This document shows positions 1 to 5,788 of a stretch of 8,051 nucleotides of DNA, piece by piece (position 1 is the stretch's first letter; each line of letters begins with the position of its first letter). The stretch is from the NCBI GenBank assembly GCA_966112985.1, contig CBHWET010000236.1, positions 1 through 8,051 on the forward strand, in the 5' to 3' direction. The notes beneath the pieces are model-generated. The model worked only from the letters and a program-made list of their open reading frames with translations, was not told the DNA's origin and ran no database searches. The stretch is from CBHWET01 sp966112985. GTDB taxonomy: Bacteria > Verrucomicrobiota > Verrucomicrobiia > Limisphaerales > JACDHS01. The translations under genes were made by a program, and so were the position numbers.

Positions 1-34
1 CTTACGGCAGAGGTTTATTCAGAGGAGTTTTACT

Positions 35-739
35 ATGAAATTATTCAGTTTCCTTGTTCTTTACGGAGCGGCAACGCTCGTCGTTCATGCGCAGACGTCG
101 TCCACGGCAGGGTCACCGCAGGGGGCGATTACGACCCAGCGAAGCGGGACCGTTGGCTCCGCAGGTACTTTTGGAGGGGGCGCCACGACAAGGTCGGCTT
201 CGGGTGCAGGCACAACGGCAACCGATATCAACGCTACGGGTACAACGACCACTGGCACAACTGCAGCAAGTCCCGCTGCGGGGACGACGGCAACTGGTAC
301 GGACCCGGCCACGGCAAACATTCCGCAAGAGAATCGAGTTAACGTTTTTGGGGAGTTGGTGGGCCCAGCCACTTCGATTGTTCCAAATACCGGCCCTGCG
401 GCGGTTCAGCCAGGGGGGGCCGCGACAGGTATTACCGGCGCCGGTGCAGCGACGGGAGGACCTGGCGGAATTCAGTCGGCTCAGTCGGTAACAACGGCGC
501 CAGGATTCACTCAGGTGACGATAACGTTGCAAGGAACCGTGCAAAGCCAACTAGACCGACAGACAATCTTGAACCGATTCATTGGTTTGCCGGGATTCAA
601 CGTTGTAGACCAACTCCAGGTGGCGGGGCAGGGGCAAACGATTAATGAGGCCGCAGGTGCGGGCACTGGAACAATTCAGGGCAGTGGAACTGGAACCATC
701 CAGAGCACCGGGACGGGAAGCACGCAAACGACTCCATAA
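35..739 (+). CDS. Secreted Gly/Thr/Ala-rich low-complexity protein with a BON-like core
   Basis: I do not recognise a named family for this 234-residue protein. It begins with a Sec-type signal peptide: Lys at position 2, a hydrophobic core through about residue 17, and a likely cleavage after VHA at residue 19. There is no lipobox cysteine, so it is probably periplasmic or extracellular. Residues 21-95 and 120-157 are almost pure Gly/Thr/Ala/Ser and are probably disordered. Two stretches look more ordered: 99-118, and 159-196, which runs VTITLQGTVQSQLDRQ and then LPGFNVVDQLQV. The second stretch resembles the strand-helix-strand pattern of a BON domain (beta, G-x-V, Asp-Arg helix, then PG-V-V-x-x-L-x-V), but it is only half of the usual length. 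The tail has three 8-residue repeats. The start is supported by AGAGGAG at 21-27, seven bases before the ATG. The protein is real by its signal peptide and RBS; the BON call is tentative. Confidence 0.75.
   Translation: MKLFSFLVLYGAATLVVHAQTSSTAGSPQGAITTQRSGTVGSAGTFGGGATTRSASGAGTTATDINATGTTTTGTTAASPAAGTTATGTDPATANIPQENRVNVFGELVGPATSIVPNTGPAAVQPGGAATGITGAGAATGGPGGIQSAQSVTTAPGFTQVTITLQGTVQSQLDRQTILNRFIGLPGFNVVDQLQVAGQGQTINEAAGAGTGTIQGSGTGTIQSTGTGSTQTTP
662..733 (+). repeat. Three tandem 24-bp coding repeats (GTGTIQGS-like octapeptides)
   Basis: Three in-frame units at 662-685, 686-709 and 710-733 encode GTGTIQGS, GTGTIQST and GTGSTQTT, followed by Pro and the stop codon. The third unit is the most diverged. 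The repeat length is a multiple of three, so copy number could vary without a frameshift. The repeats form the extreme C terminus of the secreted low-complexity protein. Confidence 0.7.
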
Positions 740-765
740 AATCCTTGTCGTAGAGCTTCTGGAGA

Positions 766-801
766 CGTAGGAAGAATGCATGTCCAAGCATTCTTCCTGC
801 G
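766..801 (+). promoter_or_regulatory. Start-codon hairpin: SD in the stem, AUG in the loop
   Basis: Bases 766-779 (CGTAGGAAGAATGC) pair with 788-801 (GCATTCTTCCTGCG). This gives a 14-bp stem with a single G-U wobble and no bulge, closing an 8-base loop, ATGTCCAA (780-787). The loop starts exactly with the ATG of the downstream oxidoreductase, and its probable Shine-Dalgarno sequence AGGAAG (769-774) lies within the stem. In RNA this would hide the ribosome binding site, so translation of the gene should be low unless the stem is opened. An in-frame TAG at 768-770 rules out a more upstream start, and no Met codon follows before residue 101, so the start itself is secure. An alternative reading is a terminator-like stem for the preceding gene, but no T-run follows directly; the nearest T-rich stretch begins about 18 bases later. 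The pairing is seen directly; the regulatory role is inferred. Confidence 0.6.
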
Positions 802-2099
802 GTTATATCCCGCGTCGTAAATTTTTCTTTCTTTCAGCTGCTTCATCGGCGCTGCTGCTCGCACCACGTCTGCTTGCGAAGCCGGCTCGCAAATCGCCCA
901 ATGAAAAGCTCAATATTGCGATCATCGGTTCGGGAGGTCGTGGTGCCGCTAACCTTAAGGAAGTAAGTGGAGAGAACATCGTTGCGTTGTGCGACGTCAA
1001 TGAGGCGAATCTCACTGAAGCCGCCCAAAAGTTTCCGAACGCAAAAACATTCATAGATTTCCGCCAGCTGTTCGACCGGATGGAGAAGGGGATCGATGCC
1101 GTTGTCGTCAGCACAACTGAACATACGCATGCCTTCGCCACGATGACGGCGTTAAAGCTCGGTAAACACGTCTATTGCGAAAAGCCGCTGACACATTCCG
1201 TTTGGGAGGCACGCATGATTGCTGAAGCGGCGATTAAAGCCGGCGTTGCCACGCAAATGGGCACACAGATTCATGCCACAAATAATTACCGGCGTGTTGT
1301 TGAATTGGTGCAAAGTGGCGCGATCGGTTCGGTGCGCGAAGTGCATATTTGGGTTTCGCGTGCATGGGGAAGCGGAAAACGTCCAACCGAAACACCGCCT
1401 GTTCCAGCGATGCTGCACTGGGATTTGTGGCTGGGCCCAGCACCGCAGCGTCCGTATCATCCCGATTACATTACCGGTCACCCGAAGTGGTATCAGTACT
1501 GGGACTTTGGTGGCGGCACGATGTCCGATTTAGGTGCTCACTATAACGATCTTGCATTCTGGGCTTTGAAGCTTCGTCACCCTCTCACCATTGAAGCATT
1601 CGGACCACCACCCAGCCCCGAAACGGCTCCTGCTTCTATGCACGTGACTTACGAATATGAAGCACGTGGTGATATGCCGCCGGTGAAACTCACGTGGTAT
1701 CAGGGCGAGGATAAACCACAGATCTGGACGGAAGGGAAAATTCCGAAATGGGACAGCGGTCATCTCTTTATCGGGGACAAAGGCATGCTGCTTTCGGATT
1801 ACGGCAAGCATGTATTGCTGCCTGAAAATGATTTTAAAGATTTTCAAAGGCCCAACCAGTTCATTCCAGAATCCATTGGACATCATGCGGAATGGATTCA
1901 GGCGTGTAAGACTGGCACTCCAACAACATGTCACTTTGACTACTCGGGTGCGCTAACAGAGGCGAACCATCTCGGTAACATCGCTCATCGTGTTGGGAAA
2001 AAAATCGAATGGGATGCAAAGCACTTGAAGGTGAAGAACGCACCGGAAGCTGCGCATCTTATTCGACGGGAATATCGCAAGGGCTGGAAGCTCGCTTAA
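780..2099 (+). CDS. Tat-exported Gfo/Idh/MocA family oxidoreductase
   Basis: This is a 439-residue NAD(P)-dependent oxidoreductase of the Gfo/Idh/MocA family, which acts on sugars, inositols and related polyols; the substrate here cannot be read from sequence. The N terminus carries a twin-arginine signal (PRRKFFFLSAAS, residues 11-22, then a hydrophobic stretch to about residue 33), so the folded, cofactor-loaded enzyme is predicted to be exported to the periplasm. The Rossmann domain starts at residue 44 (LNIAIIGSGGRG, glycine motif 50-55), followed by acidic D72 after the second strand. The family EKP motif is at 134-136. The C-terminal domain has FGGGTMSDLGAHYNDLAFW (243-261) with the conserved Asp250, His254 and Asp257. 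The segment LHWDLWLGPAPQRPYHP (212-228) is typical of the secreted planctomycete/verrucomicrobial branch. The stop is 8 bases before the next gene, implying co-transcription. Translation may be controlled by the hairpin over its start. Confidence 0.92.
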   Translation: MSKHSSCGYIPRRKFFFLSAASSALLLAPRLLAKPARKSPNEKLNIAIIGSGGRGAANLKEVSGENIVALCDVNEANLTEAAQKFPNAKTFIDFRQLFDRMEKGIDAVVVSTTEHTHAFATMTALKLGKHVYCEKPLTHSVWEARMIAEAAIKAGVATQMGTQIHATNNYRRVVELVQSGAIGSVREVHIWVSRAWGSGKRPTETPPVPAMLHWDLWLGPAPQRPYHPDYITGHPKWYQYWDFGGGTMSDLGAHYNDLAFWALKLRHPLTIEAFGPPPSPETAPASMHVTYEYEARGDMPPVKLTWYQGEDKPQIWTEGKIPKWDSGHLFIGDKGMLLSDYGKHVLLPENDFKDFQRPNQFIPESIGHHAEWIQACKTGTPTTCHFDYSGALTEANHLGNIAHRVGKKIEWDAKHLKVKNAPEAAHLIRREYRKGWKLA

Positions 2100-2107
2100 C
2101 CAACAAT

Positions 2108-3700
2108 ATGGGAGCAAAGTCGTTCGCCGGGCTGGTCGTGGCCGTTGCGCTCCTTAGTATTGGGGCGAATGCGGCATTGCAGAAAGTTGATAGGGCAGAT
2201 GTGCACCTGTTGGTCGACGATCTTGAGCTGCACCGGATCACCAATCTACAGCGCGTTCTGAATCGGGTTAAGAAGATGCCGGAACCGGTCCTTGTCGCAG
2301 ATAAGCCGTGGGAGGGGGATCGCGTGCAGGCGTGGGGGAGTGTCATCCAGGAAACTAACGGTCTGCTTCGGTTATGGTATTTCTCTCCCAATACCGCAGC
2401 AGCAAAAACCAACGAACTTGATCGAGGTGGCTACTGTTATGCCGAAAGTAAAGATGGTGTTCATTGGATAAAACCAAATATCGGCGTCGTGGAATTTCGA
2501 GGGAGCACTAGTAACAACCTCTTCTACACGTTCTCTCCCGATGGAAAAAACCAGCTCGACGAAGAGCTGGCTCGAAAAGGAATTGGTCTGCCTGCAATTG
2601 GTGAAAGTGGTGAGTCCCTCGGAATTTTAAATACTGCGGATGGTATTACTGTCCTCAGAGATGACGGCGAGACTGACCCGCAAAAGCGCTACAAGTTGAT
2701 CGCAAACATGCAAGACCATCGCATGTGGTCTCGTTCGTTCCCGGGAAAATATCCAGATGTAACTGCGGAACAAATTCGACAAGCGCAAGCGGTATGGGGC
2801 CACTACATGGATACGAGTCCGGATGGAATTCATTGGACGAGAAAGCCTCGCAGGATTTCTGCCCCGGTTGTGGGTGATTATATGATGGTGATGCGTGACG
2901 AGCGTAATCAACAATGGTGGTTGAACGAAAGGGCAAAAGGAAAGACACCACGGAATGCTGCGTTGCGGACGAGCAAAGATTTGCTGCACTGGAGCGATGC
3001 GAAAATCGTATTTGCAACAGATCCGCAGAGTGAAGGGGAAGAACGTTTCTTCGAGTGGCATGGCGGCATGACGCCTTTTAATTACGGGCCGATCAACCTC
3101 GGATTTCTCGAGAAATGGTGCAACGGTGGATTTGGAAATATTTGCGAATTGGTTGCAAATCGCCCTGGAAGTAGTGACTGGTTTCGCGTTGTGCCCGAGA
3201 GGCCGTTCCTGGACATAAGCCCGGAGGGGAGCTTCGATCATCTGATTATTTATCCAACTCACAACCCGCCGATCAGAATTGGTGACAGTCTTTTTATCTA
3301 TTACACGGGCGGTGGTGCTAATTTTGAGAATGATCGCGGCATGCCCATGGCAATCGGTCTGGCAAAACTGCCAGTGGATCGATTTGCCGGTTTGGCCCAT
3401 TCACGCGGCATCGATCCTGGAGAGTTCGTTACCAACCCAATCAAACTTTCCAAACCGGAATTAGAGTTGAATGTTGAAATGCTTGATCGCGCTCGGGTGC
3501 GGGTTGCCATTGGAGATGAAACGGATCAGCCTATCGCTGGCTTTGGATACGGCGACTGCATTGTCGAAATAAATCCGACAAAACTTTATACCCAAGTGCG
3601 TTGGAAAGGAAAAAGCCTTGCAGAATTACGCGGTAAACTGATCACCCTTCACGTCGAGATTCGAGGTGCGATTGTTTATAGTTATCGTTTTACAGACTAA
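2108..3700 (+). CDS. Secreted five-bladed beta-propeller protein, GH32-like
   Basis: This is a 530-residue exported protein. The start at 2108 was chosen because it gives a clean Sec signal peptide (MGAKSFAGLVVAVALLSIGA, then NAA near residue 23). The frame is open back to an ATG at 2009, but that would overlap the upstream gene by 91 bases and bury the signal. Three copies of a propeller-blade motif are visible: AESKDGVHW (112-120), TSPDGIHW (236-243) and TSKDLLHWSD (288-297). Such S-x-DG-x-HW motifs occur in GH32/GH43/GH68-type five-bladed propellers. The blades end with GLAKLPVDRFAGL (417-429). Residues about 447-530 look like a C-terminal beta-sandwich module. The fold is well supported. 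Catalytic activity is not: I could not assign a nucleophile or acid/base pair, so it may be a hydrolase, lyase or sugar-binding protein. It follows the exported oxidoreductase by 8 bases, suggesting a shared carbohydrate substrate. No good Shine-Dalgarno is visible, so translational coupling is likely. Confidence 0.82.
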   Translation: MGAKSFAGLVVAVALLSIGANAALQKVDRADVHLLVDDLELHRITNLQRVLNRVKKMPEPVLVADKPWEGDRVQAWGSVIQETNGLLRLWYFSPNTAAAKTNELDRGGYCYAESKDGVHWIKPNIGVVEFRGSTSNNLFYTFSPDGKNQLDEELARKGIGLPAIGESGESLGILNTADGITVLRDDGETDPQKRYKLIANMQDHRMWSRSFPGKYPDVTAEQIRQAQAVWGHYMDTSPDGIHWTRKPRRISAPVVGDYMMVMRDERNQQWWLNERAKGKTPRNAALRTSKDLLHWSDAKIVFATDPQSEGEERFFEWHGGMTPFNYGPINLGFLEKWCNGGFGNICELVANRPGSSDWFRVVPERPFLDISPEGSFDHLIIYPTHNPPIRIGDSLFIYYTGGGANFENDRGMPMAIGLAKLPVDRFAGLAHSRGIDPGEFVTNPIKLSKPELELNVEMLDRARVRVAIGDETDQPIAGFGYGDCIVEINPTKLYTQVRWKGKSLAELRGKLITLHVEIRGAIVYSYRFTD

Positions 3701-3750
3701 TAATTCGCGTTGCTTTTGTTGCGCAAGCGTGCAATTTGACACACCGGTAA

Positions 3751-4635
3751 ATGATTCCTGAAGACCAAAACGAATCGCGCTCAAGCGAATCCGCAAATCC
3801 ATCACAACGCTCCTCATCGAGGCCCCGTCGGGGAGGGCGTTCCCGCCGTCCGCAACGTGGTGGACGCGGTCGTGGCCGACAACCGCGTCGTCCGTCTGAT
3901 GAACCGTCCACCCAATCAGGGCAATCGGACGTAACTGAGCGACAGGAACCGATATCGTCTGAAGCGCAACAAGATATCCGCGAGGAAATACAGGAAGCAA
4001 CTCGTCAGGAAGAACCGCAGTCTCCGGAAGTTTTTGATTCTCCTGCGGAACTAACGGAAGAACCTCGGCAACAAGACGAGCCGGCACGCGAACAGTATCG
4101 TGAACCGGTGCGGCAACCTGAACAGCGTCGTGACTTTCGGGAACCTCATCGCCAGCAGCCTCCACGGAATTTTCCTCCCGTTCGTGAACGCGCCAAACCT
4201 GAATCTGTCAGCCAGGCGATCGAGCAGGTGAACGAAATCATTATCGATTTGCGTAAAACGCTGGATGAGATGGAGGAGGTGCTTGAGGTTCTTGAAGACG
4301 TTGAGCGCCAGCAAAAAGGTGATCAACAAGAGATCGATTCGCTGCGACGTGCATTGAACCAGATTCAACGCCAACGTCAGCAGCAGCAGCCGCAGGAACG
4401 ACGACCTTCACATCCGCACCATCAACAACACACGCATTCTCATTCCCACCAACACTCACAGCAACAGCACCGTCAACGTCCTGAGCGTCCTCACGATCAA
4501 CGGCAGGAACGTTCACAGGAGCACCGCCACGAGCCGCGACATGATCGGGCAGACGAGAACCGTCATGAGGCCCGGCCGGAGCGCGATGAGCCGCTTCAGG
4601 ACCAGCGCTCTGAGGAGCATCCTACCGGTGAGTGA
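3751..4635 (+). CDS. Disordered RGG/coiled-coil/His-rich protein, function unknown
   Basis: This 294-residue protein belongs to no family I recognise. It has no signal peptide or membrane segment, so it is predicted to be cytoplasmic, and I see no Cys or Trp. Its parts in order are: a basic RGG/RGR-like segment (residues about 24-48, including RRGGRSRRPQRGGRGRGRQP); an acidic/glutamine-rich linker (50-130); a basic-proline stretch (125-150); one segment with clear heptad character (151-208, including VNEIIIDLRKTLDEMEEVLE), probably a coiled coil giving self-association; a glutamine tract (about 205-213); and a His-rich region (221-272) with 14 histidines in 52 residues. RGG boxes commonly bind RNA and His clusters can bind metals, but neither is shown here. 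The gene overlaps the S4 protein gene, which in turn overlaps a pseudouridine synthase gene, hinting at an RNA or ribosome role. Only a weak RBS precedes the ATG. Composition is very skewed, but the clean overlap with the next gene supports it being real. Confidence 0.78.
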   Translation: MIPEDQNESRSSESANPSQRSSSRPRRGGRSRRPQRGGRGRGRQPRRPSDEPSTQSGQSDVTERQEPISSEAQQDIREEIQEATRQEEPQSPEVFDSPAELTEEPRQQDEPAREQYREPVRQPEQRRDFREPHRQQPPRNFPPVRERAKPESVSQAIEQVNEIIIDLRKTLDEMEEVLEVLEDVERQQKGDQQEIDSLRRALNQIQRQRQQQQPQERRPSHPHHQQHTHSHSHQHSQQQHRQRPERPHDQRQERSQEHRHEPRHDRADENRHEARPERDEPLQDQRSEEHPTGE

Positions 4636-5015
4636 TGCATTCGCCTGAGTCAGTTCGTATCGATAAGTGGCTTTGGGCTGTCCGGCTTTATAAAACCCGA
4701 TCAATGGCGACACAGGCGTGCAGTGCTGGAAAAGTTCGCATCGACGGTCATTTCGTCAAAGCTGGTCGAAATGTCCATATTGGCGAATGTATTACAGCCG
4801 TCGCTGGCGAAATAACCCGAACCGTCAAGGTCCGCGCGTTGCTCGAGAAACGTGTCGGGGCAAAGCTCGTTGCAGATTTCTGCGAAGATTTAACACCTGC
4901 TTCTGAATACGAAAAAGCACGTGAACGCAGCCTTGCCAGTTCCGGAGTTCGTCCACGTGGTGCGGGGCGACCGACTAAGAAAGAACGCCGCAGCCTCAGC
5001 AATTTTCTAAAGTAG
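4635..5015 (+). CDS. hslR: S4-domain RNA-binding protein, Hsp15 (HslR)-like
   Basis: This is a small basic RNA-binding protein of 126 residues, close to the usual Hsp15 length. Counting from the ATG, the S4 domain starts at about residue 7 with VRIDKWLWAVRLYKTRSMA and continues through CSAGKVRIDGHFVKAG; these are the hallmark S4 residues (R-x-DKWLW, K-R, G-x-V-x-x-G). The C-terminal GRPTKKERRSLSNF matches the basic tail typical of Hsp15. In E. coli, Hsp15 binds free 50S subunits that carry a stalled nascent chain and helps recycle them; that role is inferred here. ATG 4635 overlaps the upstream stop by one base (TGATG). A GTG at 4632 directly upstream would give one extra Met and a 4-base overlap. 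GAGGAG at 4612-4617 is rather far away, so coupling to upstream translation is likely. Its own stop overlaps the pseudouridine synthase start by one base. Confidence 0.88.
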   Translation: MHSPESVRIDKWLWAVRLYKTRSMATQACSAGKVRIDGHFVKAGRNVHIGECITAVAGEITRTVKVRALLEKRVGAKLVADFCEDLTPASEYEKARERSLASSGVRPRGAGRPTKKERRSLSNFLK

Positions 5016-5788
5016 TGGCCAAGCCGAATTACATTGAGCTCGGTTTCGGCAAGAAAGCCGAGCAAATCCCGATTCTTTACGAGGATCGTTCTGTTCTTGC
5101 GATCGATAAACCGCCCAGCTGGATGCTGGTTCCGTTTTCGTGGCAGAAAACCAGTCGTAATTTGCAGGCAGCAATTACGTCCAGCATCGCTGCGGGAGAT
5201 TATTGGGCGCGATCTCGAAATGTAAAATTTCTTCGATTCGTTCACCGTCTTGATGCGGACACGAGCGGGATTCTGCTGTTCGCAAAAAGTCAGGGTGCAC
5301 TAGATACCTACGGCGATATGTTTGAATCGCGAAAAATGGAGAAGACGTATCTGGCCGTCGCGAGTGGTGTTCCGAAGGAGCCCGAGTGGACATGCCGGCT
5401 AAAGCTTGCCCAGGATCCCGGTCATATCGGCAGAATCAAGGTCGACGTTCGTCAAGGCAAAGAATCGGAGACGCACTTTCGTTTGCTCGAGACGCGCGAT
5501 CATGGTTCGGAAAAGATTTCTTTGATTGAAGCGCGTCCCGTGACCGGCCGCACTCATCAGATTCGGGTACACCTTGCTGAAAGTCAGCTGCCTATCGTCG
5601 GTGACTTCATGTACGGCGGAAAAGACCTTCAGGTTGCAAGAGTCGGCCGTGCGGAATTTCCGATTGGCCTGCGAGCGGTTGAGCTGGCTTATATAGACCC
5701 ATTTCAAAAGCGTCGCGTACAAATAAAAGCTCCCACAGAACGATTTCTGCGGGAGCATGGATTTAAGCCAATTACGAAAATTACTTAA
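5015..5788 (+). CDS. RluA-family RNA pseudouridine synthase lacking an S4 domain
   Basis: This 257-residue enzyme isomerises specific uridines in RNA (rRNA or tRNA) to pseudouridine. The catalytic motif is HRLDADTSG at residues 77-85, with the nucleophilic Asp80. Other family marks are the N-terminal VLAIDKP (27-33), KTYLAV (110-115) and the late GRTHQIRVH (178-186) followed by PIVGDFMYGG (193-202). Many RluC/RluD-type members carry an N-terminal S4 domain; here only about 16 residues precede the catalytic domain, and the S4 domain is encoded by the overlapping upstream gene. The exact target nucleotide cannot be read, so no gene symbol is given. The start is GTG at 5015, overlapping the preceding TAG by one base. 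The 3' end overlaps the convergent malate dehydrogenase gene by 8 bp, and the last 70 bases contain that gene's apparent terminator stem. Confidence 0.92.
   Translation: MAKPNYIELGFGKKAEQIPILYEDRSVLAIDKPPSWMLVPFSWQKTSRNLQAAITSSIAAGDYWARSRNVKFLRFVHRLDADTSGILLFAKSQGALDTYGDMFESRKMEKTYLAVASGVPKEPEWTCRLKLAQDPGHIGRIKVDVRQGKESETHFRLLETRDHGSEKISLIEARPVTGRTHQIRVHLAESQLPIVGDFMYGGKDLQVARVGRAEFPIGLRAVELAYIDPFQKRRVQIKAPTERFLREHGFKPITKIT
5721..5756 (-). terminator. Intrinsic terminator of malate dehydrogenase, inside the pseudouridine synthase gene
   Basis: Bases 5729-5740 (GCTCCCACAGAA) pair with 5745-5756 (TTCTGCGGGAGC), with one A-C mismatch and a 4-base loop CGAT. Read on the minus strand, the stem is followed directly by TTTTATTT (5728 down to 5721), the U-rich tail expected of a Rho-independent terminator. 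It lies 25 bases beyond the mdh stop codon. On the + strand no T-run follows, so it should act in the mdh direction only. It sits entirely within the coding sequence of the convergent gene. Confidence 0.75.

Noticed and set aside
54..550. Several overlapping open frames on both strands across the low-complexity gene (for example 54-491 on + and 85-372, 113-550 on -).
   Set aside because: They are by-products of the GC-rich Gly/Thr/Ala codons, which lack stop codons in other frames. They have no RBS or domain, while the 35-739 frame has a signal peptide and a good RBS.
2009..2107. A 33-codon upstream extension of the propeller protein from ATG 2009.
   Set aside because: It would overlap the oxidoreductase gene by 91 bases and place 33 unrelated residues ahead of a clean Sec signal peptide that starts at 2108.
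2627..3400. A 257-codon open frame antisense to the propeller gene.
   Set aside because: It is long but has no recognisable domain and lies wholly opposite a well-supported gene with blade motifs; it is treated as a shadow frame.
3736..3741. A perfect TTGACA, resembling a sigma-70 -35 box, 10 bases before the RGG/His-rich start.
   Set aside because: The expected -10 position would fall inside the coding sequence and shows no TATAAT-like match.
3626..4165. A 179-codon minus-strand frame opposite the RGG/His-rich gene.
   Set aside because: Its composition mirrors the Arg/Gln/Glu-rich sense strand, it runs into the end of the propeller gene, and it has no family signature.
4377..4392. A CAG/CAA-rich tract suggesting a simple-sequence repeat in the RGG/His-rich gene.
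   Set aside because: It is short and interrupted, and simply encodes the glutamine run; there is no evidence of phase variation, and changes of single triplets would stay in frame.
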